From Pelomonas aquatica (GTDB lineage: Bacteria; Pseudomonadota; Gammaproteobacteria; Burkholderiales; Burkholderiaceae_C), in contig NZ_JAPPUW010000012.1 of assembly GCF_026712205.1 (NCBI RefSeq), forward strand, positions 62,001 through 126,000: a DNA stretch of 64,000 nt, written 5' to 3'. The notes under the pieces are model-generated. The model saw nothing but the letters and a program-made list of their open reading frames with translations, searched no databases and had not been told where the DNA came from. Made by a program: the position numbers and the translations under genes. Positions 54,219 through 64,000 of the stretch are shown piece after piece. Position 1 is the first letter of the stretch. Each line of letters begins with the position of its first letter.

Positions 54219-54566
54219 TCAGGCAGTCTTGCGACGCGACGGTTTGGCGGCCTTGACCGCCGCGGCGCCGATGGCCTCGGGCGCCATCGCGAAGGCCTCC
54301 GCCAGCGCGTCGCCCTGGCCCTGCATGCGCGCCAGCATCGCGTCGAACTCGCCGCCCAAAGCGCCGAGGTCGGGCTCGGCGGCGCGCTGCAGCTCGCGGT
54401 AGCGCTCGACCGACATCAGCACGAAGGCCGGCTGGTCATGCTTGGTGATGAGCACCGCGCCATGGGCCGCCACGGCGCGGCCGACCTTCTGGATGCCGGC
54501 CACGAGCTGGGTGGCCGACACGCTGGGCAGTTGGTCGGCAACGGCGGGTTCGAGGACGGCAGACAT
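54219..54566 (-). CDS. Phd/YefM-like antitoxin
   Basis: 115 residues. The N-terminal part SVSATQLVAGIQKVGRAVAA, then VLITKHDQPAFVLMSVERYR, matches the Phd/YefM DNA-binding fold; the C-terminal 45 residues are Ala-rich and helical, as expected for a toxin-neutralising tail. GGAG lies seven bases before the ATG. It precedes the zeta-like toxin and is probably an autorepressor. An in-frame upstream extension exists but lacks family resemblance. Confidence 0.82.
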   Translation of the reverse strand: MSAVLEPAVADQLPSVSATQLVAGIQKVGRAVAAHGAVLITKHDQPAFVLMSVERYRELQRAAEPDLGALGGEFDAMLARMQGQGDALAEAFAMAPEAIGAAAVKAAKPSRRKTA

Positions 54567-54622
54567 GGCGGCTCTCCGTTGGGCAATGCCTGTATTTTCC
54601 ATATTTTGTGAAAAATGGGAAA

Positions 54623-57391
<2,769 letters not shown>

Positions 57392-57432
57392 GGCGACGGA
57401 TTCTCGGACAGGTCCCACCTAGAATCGGCAGC

Positions 57433-57714
57433 ATGCTTCGCCCCACCGCCCTGCTGCTGTTCGCCGTCTGCTGCACGAGCGCCCTCGCCGACCCGCCGCC
57501 CGAGCCCAAGGTCGAGCGCACCGTGGCGGAGGACGATCAGGTCCGCATCGAGGAGCTCAAGGTGCGCGGCGAGACCCGGAAGGTCACGGTCAGGAACAAG
57601 AAGACCAGGGCCCCCGACTACGAGATCGTCGTCAACGATGCCGGCCACGAGTCCGCCGGCGGCAGCGGCAAGAGCGGCTCGGGCACGCGGGTCTGGCGAA
57701 TCCTCAATTTCTGA
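57433..57714 (+). CDS. DUF2782 domain-containing secreted protein
   Basis: 93 residues with a signal peptide (MLRPTALLLFAVCCTSALAD). The mature part VRIEELKVRGETRKVTV matches DUF2782, a small periplasmic family of unknown function that commonly sits between polA and thrB in Betaproteobacteria. Same direction as thrB, 31 bases upstream. Confidence 0.85.
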   Translation: MLRPTALLLFAVCCTSALADPPPEPKVERTVAEDDQVRIEELKVRGETRKVTVRNKKTRAPDYEIVVNDAGHESAGGSGKSGSGTRVWRILNF

Positions 57715-57745
57715 TCGCGCGCGGCCCGCGGGCCGGCTCCCCCAC

Positions 57746-58759
57746 ATGGCCGTTTTCACCGAAGTCAGCCCGGCACAGGCGCAAGCCCTGCTGGACCACC
57801 TCAAGCTCGGGACATTGAGCTCGCTGCGCGGCATCGGCGCCGGCATCGAGAACACCAACTACTTCGTCGACTGCACGCAGGGCGACGGCCATCTGCAGCG
57901 CTATGTGCTGACGCTGTTCGAGCGCCTGACGGCCGAGCAGCTGCCCTTCTACCTGCGGCTGATGCAGCACCTCGCTCAGCGCGGCGTGCCCGTGCCGGAG
58001 CCGCATGCCGATGCGACGGGCGAGATCCTGTTCCAGGTCGCGGGCAAGCCGGCGGCCATCGTCGACCGCCTGCACGGCGGCCACCAACTGGCGCCGGACG
58101 CCTTCCACTGCAGCCAGGTCGGCGCGACGCTGGCGCAGATGCACCTCGCCGGGCGCGACTTCGACATGCGCCAGCCCAATCTGCGCGGCCTGGCCTGGTG
58201 GTGCGAGGTCGTGCCGCAGATCCTGCCCTTTCTCGACGCGCCCCAGGCCGAGCTGCTGAAGAGCGAGCTGGCCTACCAGCAGCAGCTGGCCGGGTCCGCC
58301 GAATTCGCGGCCATCCAGAAACTTCACTCGGGTCCCATCCACGCCGACCTGTTCCGCGACAACGTGATGTTCGAGCCCGGCGAGGGCCCGGGCCGCGAGC
58401 GCCTGACCGGCTTCTTCGACTTCTATTTCGCCGGCTGCGACACCTGGCTGTTCGACCTCGCCGTCTGCCTGAACGACTGGTGCATCGACCTGACCACCGG
58501 CGTCCTCATCGAGGAGCGCGCCGCCGTCTTCGTCGCCGCCTACGAGGGCGTGCGCCCGCTGTCCGGCGCCGAGCACCGCCTGCTGCCGGCACTGCTGCGC
58601 GCGGCGGCGCTGCGCTTCTGGGTGTCGCGCCTCTTTGACCTGCACCTGCCGCGCGAGGCCAGCCTGCTCAAGGCCCACGACCCGCGCCACTTCGAGCGCG
58701 TGCTGCGCGAGCGCATCGCCAAGCCCTGGCATGCCCTGCACGATGGAGCCAAGGCATGA
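57746..58759 (+). CDS. thrB: Homoserine kinase (aminoglycoside phosphotransferase-like ThrB)
   Basis: 337 residues of the alternative ThrB type with an APH kinase fold. Catalytic loop HADLFRDNVMF and metal motif GFFDFYFAGCD are present, with LRGIGAGIENTNYFVD at the start. It phosphorylates homoserine in threonine synthesis. Stop overlaps the next gene as ATGA. Confidence 0.94.
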   Translation: MAVFTEVSPAQAQALLDHLKLGTLSSLRGIGAGIENTNYFVDCTQGDGHLQRYVLTLFERLTAEQLPFYLRLMQHLAQRGVPVPEPHADATGEILFQVAGKPAAIVDRLHGGHQLAPDAFHCSQVGATLAQMHLAGRDFDMRQPNLRGLAWWCEVVPQILPFLDAPQAELLKSELAYQQQLAGSAEFAAIQKLHSGPIHADLFRDNVMFEPGEGPGRERLTGFFDFYFAGCDTWLFDLAVCLNDWCIDLTTGVLIEERAAVFVAAYEGVRPLSGAEHRLLPALLRAAALRFWVSRLFDLHLPREASLLKAHDPRHFERVLRERIAKPWHALHDGAKA

Positions 58760-59571
58760 CGATGCAGCTGCATCTGCAACAGGTGCCGGCCCGCAACGGC
58801 CGGCTCTGGATCCGCCACGGCTTCAAGGTCTTCCAGCGCCAGCCCCTGGCCCTGGCCAGCCTGTTCGGGCTCTTCCTGTTCGCGGGCTTCGTGGCCATGC
58901 TGCTGCCCGGCGTCGGCCTGCTGCTGACCTTCGCCTCGCTGCCGCTGCTGTCGCTGGGCTTCATGCTGGCGACCCATCTCGTGCTGCAGAAGAAGACTCC
59001 GACGGCCAGCGTCTTCGTCGCGCCGCTCAAGCTCACGCCCGAGCGCCGCCGCAGCCAGATCGTGCTGTGCCTGAGCTATGCGCTGGCCATGCTGCTGATC
59101 GGCCTGCTGGCCGACTGGGTGGATGGCGGCAGCACACGCGACCTGCAGAAGCTCATCGCCGACAACGCCGACAGCGAGGCCATCGCCCAGGCCGCCACCG
59201 ACCCGCGCCTGCTGTGGGGCATGTGCGCGCGCCTGGGCCTGGTGACGCTGCTGTCCGTGCCCTACTGGCATGCGCCTGCGCTGGTGCACTGGGGCGGCCA
59301 GGGCGTGGCCCAGGCCCTGTTCTCCAGCACGCTGGCGCTGTGGCGCAACAAGGCCGCGTTCGCGCTGAACGCGCTGCTCTGGGGCGGCCTGCTGCTGGCC
59401 GTGGCCGGCATCGTCAGCCTGGGCTTCGGCCTGATCGGGCTGACGCAGCTGGCGCCCATGGTGCTGATGGCCAGCGGCCTGCTGCTGTCGACGGTGTTCT
59501 ACGCCTCGCTGTACTTCAGTTTCGTCGACTGCTTCATGTTCGGCGCGCCGAGCGATGTGCTGAGCGACTAA
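58756..59571 (+). CDS. BPSS1780-family membrane protein
   Basis: 271 residues with five to six hydrophobic helices. The start MQLHLQQVPARNGRLWIRHG then FKVFQRQPLALASLFGLF is typical of this family, which is conserved after thrB in Burkholderiales. Function unknown. Four-base overlaps with thrB upstream and with the convergent thioesterase gene downstream. Confidence 0.9.
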   Translation: MTMQLHLQQVPARNGRLWIRHGFKVFQRQPLALASLFGLFLFAGFVAMLLPGVGLLLTFASLPLLSLGFMLATHLVLQKKTPTASVFVAPLKLTPERRRSQIVLCLSYALAMLLIGLLADWVDGGSTRDLQKLIADNADSEAIAQAATDPRLLWGMCARLGLVTLLSVPYWHAPALVHWGGQGVAQALFSSTLALWRNKAAFALNALLWGGLLLAVAGIVSLGFGLIGLTQLAPMVLMASGLLLSTVFYASLYFSFVDCFMFGAPSDVLSD

Positions 59572-59993
59572 CGCTTCGGCGGGATGGCATAGGTGCCGGT
59601 CGCATGCGCCACCGGCTCGTCCTCGCCTTCCGAGAAGATCCACACCTCGCCCACCGCCAGGGTCTTGCCCAGCTTCATCAGCCGGCAGCGCGCGACGACG
59701 CGCCGGTCCGCGCGCGGCTTGCGCAGGAAGTTGATGGACAGATGGGTCGTCACCGCCAGCGGCACGATGCCGATGCGCGCCAGGATGGCGACGTAGAGGG
59801 CCACGTCGGCCAGCGTCATCATGACCGGCCCAGACACCGTGCCGCCCGGGCGCAGCTCGCCCTCGCCCACCGGGTGCGCCACGACGACGCTGCCGTCCGC
59901 ATCGACCTCCTCCAAGGTGCAGCGGTTCTGCGGGAATTCGGTGGCAAGAAAATCGGCCAGCGTCTGCTGATTCACGGCGGGTGACAGGTCCAT
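59568..59993 (-). CDS. PaaI-type hotdog thioesterase
   Basis: 141 residues with a hotdog fold. GGTVSGPVMMTLADVALYVA is the central helix region and THLSINFLRKPRADRRVVAR the following strands. Probably hydrolyses an acyl-CoA thioester; substrate unknown. Confidence 0.9.
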   Translation of the reverse strand: MDLSPAVNQQTLADFLATEFPQNRCTLEEVDADGSVVVAHPVGEGELRPGGTVSGPVMMTLADVALYVAILARIGIVPLAVTTHLSINFLRKPRADRRVVARCRLMKLGKTLAVGEVWIFSEGEDEPVAHATGTYAIPPKR

Positions 59994-60066
59994 GGGAGAC
60001 TCCGGGAGGTACTGGCCGCAGCTTATGGCAAGCTTGTGGATGCGTTACCCCGTCGCCGGAGCCGTC

Positions 60067-60279
60067 ATGGACACCACCTTTGAAACCCTGGAGGCCGAAG
60101 TGCTGAAGCTCTCTCCGGCTCAGCGCGCCCGGTTGCTGGATCGCGTGGTGGCCAGCCTCGATGCCGACGCCGCGCGCGATGCAGCCTGGGATGCCGTTGC
60201 GGCACTGCGCGAGGCGGAGCCCGCCCAGTTCGAACCGCTGGACGACGCCCTGGCTCGCCTGCGCGACGAGCGCGCGTGA
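60067..60279 (+). CDS. Addiction module antitoxin (ParD-like, TIGR02574 type)
   Basis: 70 residues: FETLEAEVLKLSPAQRARLL, then an acidic C-terminus (EPLDDALARLRDERA). Pattern of the putative addiction module component family. GGAG lies five bases before the ATG; longer in-frame starts are unlikely. The stop overlaps the toxin start as GTGA. Confidence 0.85.
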   Translation: MDTTFETLEAEVLKLSPAQRARLLDRVVASLDADAARDAAWDAVAALREAEPAQFEPLDDALARLRDERA

Positions 60280-60569
60280 GCCTCTCGATCCATCGGCTGG
60301 CGGCTGAAGAACTGGCCGCAGCATTCCACTTCTACCGGCACGAAGCCGGCTTGCGCTTGGCCCAACGCTTTCTCGACGAGTTCGAGCGCATTGCTCGGCT
60401 CATTGAGCGCCATCCCGAACTCGGTACTCCCACAGGTGACGGCCGCCGCAGCTATCCGCTGCACGACTTCCCGTATTCGGTGATCTACGCCCACGGAGCA
60501 CACGGCTTGCGCATCCTCGTCGTGCGGCACCAGCACCGCGACCCGGCGCACGGCGAAGGCCGGCGCTGA
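60276..60569 (+). CDS. RelE/ParE-family toxin
   Basis: 97 residues with GTG start inside the antitoxin stop. LAAEELAAAFHFYRHEAGLR, ERHPELGTP, and YSVIYAHGAHGLRILVVRHQ followed by HRDP match the ParE fold. ParE toxins poison DNA gyrase; RelE types cut mRNA, and the sequence alone favours ParE. Its stop abuts the uvrD stop with no gap. Confidence 0.9.
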   Translation: MSLSIHRLAAEELAAAFHFYRHEAGLRLAQRFLDEFERIARLIERHPELGTPTGDGRRSYPLHDFPYSVIYAHGAHGLRILVVRHQHRDPAHGEGRR

Positions 60570-62942
60570 TCAATCGATCGGCGTCAGCTTCGCCACCGAC
60601 AGCGCCAGCCACTTCGTGCCATGCCGGCCGAAGTTGACCTGGGCGCGCGCATCCGTGCCCGAGCCTTCCAGCGTCAGCAGCACGCCTTCGCCGAACTTGG
60701 TGTGGAACACGCCCTTGCCGACGCGCAGGCCACCGTGCTCGTTCGACACCTTCTGCCGCATGCTGGCGGCCATATTCGAAGGGATGGGCGGCTCGACCCA
60801 GGCGGCCTTCTCCACGCGGCCCGCGCCCACCATGCCCTTCAGGCCGCTGCCGCGCTCCCAGGCCTGCTGATAGTCGCGCGCAAAGCCCGAGCCGAAGCCC
60901 TGGTTGCGCGGCGTCAGCCACTTCAGCGCATCCTCGGGCAGTTCGTCGAAGAAACGGCTCTTGACGTGGTAGCGCGTCTGGCCGTGCAGCATGCGGGTCT
61001 GGCAGAAGCTTAAAGAGAGCTTCTTGCGCGCCCGCGTGATGGCCACATACATCAGCCGCCGCTCTTCCTCGAGGCCGTCGTGGTCCGACATCGCGTTCTC
61101 GTGCGGGAACAGGCCCTCTTCCAGGCCGGTGATGAACACGGCGTCGAACTCCAGGCCCTTGGCCGAGTGCACCGTCATCAGCTGCACGGCATCCTGGCCC
61201 GCCTGCGCCTGGTTGTCGCCGGCTTCCAGCGACGCATGCGTCAGGAAGGCCACCAGCGGCGACATGATCTCGCCGGTCTCCGCGTCGGGCACCGCGCCCG
61301 GCGTGCCGGCCTCGGCCACCTCATCGACCGGCAGGCCCACCGCGTTCTTGCCGAAGCCCTCCTGCATGACGAAGGCCTCGGCCGCGTTGATCAGTTCGTC
61401 CAGGTTCTCCAGCCGCTCGGCGCCGTCCTTGTCGGTGCGGTAGAAGTCCAGCAGACCCGAGGTCTCCAGCACCTGCTCGATGATCTCGCGCAGCGTCATG
61501 CCCTGCGTCAGGTTGCGCGTCGAGTCGATCAGATTGGTGAAGGCCACGAGGTTGGCGCCGCCCTTGCCGGCGATGGCGCCGACGCTCTGGTAGAGGCTGC
61601 GACCCGAGGCCTTGGCGGCGTCCTGCAGGTTCTCCAGCGTCCTGGCGCCGATGCCGCGCGTCGGGAAGTTCACGACGCGCAAAAAGCTGGTGTCGTCATT
61701 GGCGTTCTCCAGCAGGCGCAGATAGGCCAGCGCATGCTTGACCTCGGCGCGCTCGAAGAAGCGCAGGCCACCGTAGACGCGGTAAGGGATGCCCGAGTTG
61801 AAGAGGGCCGACTCGATGACCCGCGACTGCGCATTGCTGCGGTAGAGCACCGCGATCTCCTGCCGGTCCAGCCCACCGCGGTGGAGCTGCTGGATCTCCT
61901 CGATCAGCCACTGCGCCTCGGCGAAGTCGCTGGGCGCCTCCTGCACGCGGATGAGGTCGCCCTGGCCCGCGTCGGTGCGCAGCGTCTTGCCCAGGCGCTG
62001 GCTGTTGCGGCTGATCAGCTCGTTGGCCGCGTCCAGGATGTGGCCGAAGCTGCGGTAGTTCTGCTCCAGCTTGATGACCTTGCGCACACGGTACTCGCGC
62101 TCGAAATCGATCATGTTGCCGACGCGCGCACCGCGGAAGGCGTAGATGCTCTGGTCGTCGTCGCCCACGGCCAGCAGGCTCTGGCCGGTGCAGGCGCCCG
62201 GCGGCGCGAACATCTTCAGCCAGGCGTACTGCAGCTTGTTGGTGTCCTGGAACTCGTCGACGAGGATGTGGCGGAAGCGGTGCTGGTAGTGCTCGCGCAC
62301 GGCCGGGTTGTCGCGCAGCAGCTCGTAGCTGCGCAGCATCAGCTCGGCGAAGTCGACGACACCCTCGCGCTGGCACTGGTCCTCGTAGTTGGCATAGATC
62401 TCGACGAGCTTGCGGGTCTGCTCGTCGCGCTGGTCCACGTCGCCGGGGCGCAGGCCGTCCTCCTTGCAGCCGGCGATGAACCAGCCGACCTGCTTGGGCA
62501 CGAAGCGCTCCTCGTCCAGGTTCATCGCCTTGATGACGCGCTTGACGGCCGAGGTCGTGTCGCCGGCGTCCAGGATCTGGAAGGCCTGGGGCAGATGGGC
62601 CAGCTTCCAGTGCGCGCGCAGGAAGCGGTTGCACAGGCCGTGGAAGGTGCCTATCCACATGCCGCGCACGTTGAAGGGCAGCATCGTCGAGAGGCGCGTC
62701 AGCATCTCCTTGGCGGCCTTGTTCGTGAAGGTCACGGCCATCACGCCGCCGGGGCTGACCTGGCCGGTCTGCAGCAGCCAGGCGATGCGGGTGGTCAGCA
62801 CGCGGGTCTTGCCGGAGCCGGCGCCGGCCAGGATCAGGGCCGGCTCTGGCGCGGCGGTGACGGCGGCGAGCTGCTCGGCGTTGAGGTTCTTGAGGAGGGG
62901 ACTGTTCTGAGCCGCGTCGCTGGCGTCTTGCACGGAATTCAT
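60570..62942 (-). CDS. uvrD: ATP-dependent DNA helicase UvrD
   Basis: 790-residue superfamily 1 helicase for mismatch and excision repair. Motif I AGAGSGKTRV, Ia FTNKAAKEM, II LVDEFQDTNKLQ, III GDDDQSIYAFRGA, IV LEQNYRS, V TVHSAKGLEFD, VI YVAITRARKKL. The C-terminal tail includes a RNA polymerase-binding-like Tudor region (KVSNEHGGLRVGKGVFHTKF). No strong ribosome binding site is visible; it follows the frameshifted small gene by nine bases and may rely on coupling. Confidence 0.97.
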   Translation of the reverse strand: MNSVQDASDAAQNSPLLKNLNAEQLAAVTAAPEPALILAGAGSGKTRVLTTRIAWLLQTGQVSPGGVMAVTFTNKAAKEMLTRLSTMLPFNVRGMWIGTFHGLCNRFLRAHWKLAHLPQAFQILDAGDTTSAVKRVIKAMNLDEERFVPKQVGWFIAGCKEDGLRPGDVDQRDEQTRKLVEIYANYEDQCQREGVVDFAELMLRSYELLRDNPAVREHYQHRFRHILVDEFQDTNKLQYAWLKMFAPPGACTGQSLLAVGDDDQSIYAFRGARVGNMIDFEREYRVRKVIKLEQNYRSFGHILDAANELISRNSQRLGKTLRTDAGQGDLIRVQEAPSDFAEAQWLIEEIQQLHRGGLDRQEIAVLYRSNAQSRVIESALFNSGIPYRVYGGLRFFERAEVKHALAYLRLLENANDDTSFLRVVNFPTRGIGARTLENLQDAAKASGRSLYQSVGAIAGKGGANLVAFTNLIDSTRNLTQGMTLREIIEQVLETSGLLDFYRTDKDGAERLENLDELINAAEAFVMQEGFGKNAVGLPVDEVAEAGTPGAVPDAETGEIMSPLVAFLTHASLEAGDNQAQAGQDAVQLMTVHSAKGLEFDAVFITGLEEGLFPHENAMSDHDGLEEERRLMYVAITRARKKLSLSFCQTRMLHGQTRYHVKSRFFDELPEDALKWLTPRNQGFGSGFARDYQQAWERGSGLKGMVGAGRVEKAAWVEPPIPSNMAASMRQKVSNEHGGLRVGKGVFHTKFGEGVLLTLEGSGTDARAQVNFGRHGTKWLALSVAKLTPID

Positions 62943-62951
62943 CTGCGCATT

Positions 62952-63234
62952 TTAGGGAGGCTGCCTCCGGCGCAACTTGCCGGCCCGCCCGGCCTTGGAC
63001 CACTCGTAGGCCTCGCCGTCCGGCGTCCGGCGTCCTGCCGCCTTCCACCGACGCGACGCCGGCCCGGCCGACGTGGTCGGCCAGCTCCGTCGAGATGCTC
63101 ACGTGGGCATGCCCCTGCCGGCGCCGGTCTTCGGCCCAGGCCAGCGCCTGCACGAGCTCGGCGCCGCCAAAGGACCGGCAGGCCGGCATGAGCGCGTCAC
63201 CCTCGCCTTCCAGCCAATAGACCACGATGCCCAA
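62952..63234 (-). pseudogene. Small conserved protein gene broken by a 7-bp tandem duplication
   Basis: The minus strand starts at TTG (GGGAG upstream) and reads MGIVVYWLEGEGDALMPACR onward to VEGGRTPD. There a 7-bp unit CCGGCGT (plus strand 63020-63026) is repeated exactly once more (63027-63033), which shifts the frame. Removing one copy restores a 91-residue protein ending YEWSKAGRAGKLRRRQPP with a proper stop. I recognise the intact form as a small conserved proteobacterial protein of unknown function. As it stands it is disrupted, or a sequencing error. Confidence 0.8.
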
Positions 63235-63268
63235 GCCATGCTCCCGAGTCGAAGGCCAAAGCGTAGCG

Positions 63269-63314
63269 CCTCATCACTTGGTTGCCAAAGGCAACCATCA
63301 TGCCGATGATGAGG
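63269..63314. promoter_or_regulatory. Nested palindromic operator before the MarR-GNAT gene
   Basis: Inner palindrome TGGTTGCC-AAA-GGCAACCA (63279-63297) inside an outer repeat CCTCATCA / TGATGAGG (63269-63276 and 63307-63314). The outer right arm contains the GAGG just before the start codon. The inner site has the size and symmetry of a MarR-dimer operator. It lies between the divergent disrupted gene and the MarR gene. Confidence 0.7.
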
Positions 63315-63316
63315 CG

Positions 63317-64000
63317 ATGAACACCGCTGCCCAGGCGCTCGACGTCCGCGCCTTCAACCGCTTCTACACCCGCCGCATCGGCATGCTCGCCCCCACGCTG
63401 TCCGGCAGCGGGTTCACGCTGCCGCAGGCCCGCGTGCTGTGGGAACTGAGCCATCACGCGCCCGTCAGCGCCGCGGCGCTGAGCAAGGGCCTGCAGCTCG
63501 ACGCCGGCTACCTGAGCCGCCTGCTGCGCGGCCTGAAGGCCCGCGGCCTGCTGGCCGAGCAGGCCCACCCGAGCGATGGCCGGCAGCGGCTGCTCAGGCT
63601 CAGTGCCGCCGGCAGGCGCGCCTTCGCGCCGCTGGACCGCGGCAGCCAGGCCGAGACCGAGGCGCTGCTCGCGCCGCTGTCCACGCCGCAGCGCCAGGCG
63701 CTGCTGGGCGCGATGTCGCGCATCCAGGCCGTGCTGGAGCCCGAGGCCGCCGCCATCGAGCTGCGCCCGCCCCTGCCGGGCGATCTGGGCTGGCTGGTCG
63801 AACGCCACGGCGCGATCTATGCCGCCGAGTACGGCCTGGACGCCCGCTTCGAGGCCCTGGTCGCGCGCATCTGCGCCGACTTCGTCGACCGTTTCGATCC
63901 GGCGCGCGAGGCCTGCTGGATCGCCATGCGCGGCGCGGAACGCCTGGGCGCCGTCATGCTCGTGCAGGCTCGCAGCGACCGCACCGGCCGGCCGCGTCCG
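63317..64000 (+). CDS. MarR-family regulator fused to a GNAT acetyltransferase (partial)
   Basis: At least 228 residues, open at the window end. Residues 1-140 form a MarR winged helix-turn-helix (RAFNRFYTRRIGMLAPTLSG, then LDAGYLSRLLRGLKARGLLA, SDGRQRLLRL). From about residue 150 (LRPPLPGDLGWLVERHGAIY) an N-acetyltransferase domain begins. This bifunctional family is common in Proteobacteria. The palindrome at its start suggests autorepression, partly by covering the ribosome binding site. Confidence 0.9.
   Translation, partial: MNTAAQALDVRAFNRFYTRRIGMLAPTLSGSGFTLPQARVLWELSHHAPVSAAALSKGLQLDAGYLSRLLRGLKARGLLAEQAHPSDGRQRLLRLSAAGRRAFAPLDRGSQAETEALLAPLSTPQRQALLGAMSRIQAVLEPEAAAIELRPPLPGDLGWLVERHGAIYAAEYGLDARFEALVARICADFVDRFDPAREACWIAMRGAERLGAVMLVQARSDRTGRPRP

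Overview
The window is very GC-rich, densely coded DNA from a chromosome. Gene content points to a betaproteobacterium of the order Burkholderiales, probably the Rubrivivax/Roseateles/Leptothrix group. The evidence is a phaC-phaA-phaB polyhydroxybutyrate operon, the glnA-DUF4124-ntrB-ntrC block, nirBD beside a PP2C-type phosphatase/kinase gene, polA-DUF2782-thrB-BPSS1780 gene order, and a liv-type ABC cassette with its own acyl-CoA ligase. This assignment is inferred from gene content; no rRNA or tRNA gene was found. Many genes overlap by 1 to 4 bases (ATGA, GTGA, TGATG), so translational coupling is widespread.

Layout. 1-3.9 kb: a membrane Ser/Thr kinase (cut by the left edge) with its ECF sigma factor, and a degenerate GGDEF protein. 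3.9-10.7 kb: acyl-CoA ligase plus a complete liv-type uptake system. 10.9-14.8 kb: selO-msrB, yciB-bolA and a parvulin foldase, with two copies of a dispersed intergenic repeat. 14.8-19.6 kb: an orphan YbbA-like ATPase with divergent tesA, a DUF6600 envelope protein, peptide deformylase and an MBL hydrolase. 19.6-29.4 kb: nitrogen metabolism, with nirB, nirD, a shortened FNT transporter, a PP2C protein with a gutted kinase domain, ntrC, ntrB, DUF4124 and glnA. 29.4-33.8 kb: a five-gene overlapping operon (beta-propeller, polysaccharide deacetylase, sterol-desaturase-like, EI24, CinA-like). 34-40.1 kb: a signalling island (TPR-GAF histidine kinase and two LuxR-type regulators). 40.7-44.4 kb: phaCAB. 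44.5-53.6 kb: pgeF, maiA, Nudix, a periplasmic binding protein, guanine deaminase, xdhAB and an orphan response regulator. 53.6-54.6 kb: a Phd-type/zeta-type toxin-antitoxin pair. 54.6-60 kb: polA, thrB and neighbours. 60-60.6 kb: a second, ParD/ParE-like toxin-antitoxin pair. 60.6-64 kb: uvrD, a frameshifted small gene and a MarR-GNAT regulator (cut by the right edge).

How parts work together. Sigma-54-type sites (GG-N10-GC) lie upstream of nirB and glnA, and a very good match also lies upstream of phaC. With NtrB/NtrC encoded between them, this suggests nitrogen control over nitrite assimilation, ammonium assimilation and possibly carbon storage. Guanine deaminase and xanthine dehydrogenase are divergent neighbours and cover consecutive steps of purine breakdown.

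The most unusual points are two adjacent genes in the nir cluster that both appear to carry large in-frame internal deletions (an FNT channel reduced to about one structural half-repeat, and a kinase domain without its catalytic core), an ECF sigma factor with a Thr-Thr pair where acidic residues are expected beside its kinase, a gene broken by an exact 7-bp tandem duplication, and a nested palindrome over the start of the MarR-GNAT gene. No CRISPR array, insertion sequence or prophage was seen. No intergenic stretch exceeds 300 bases.
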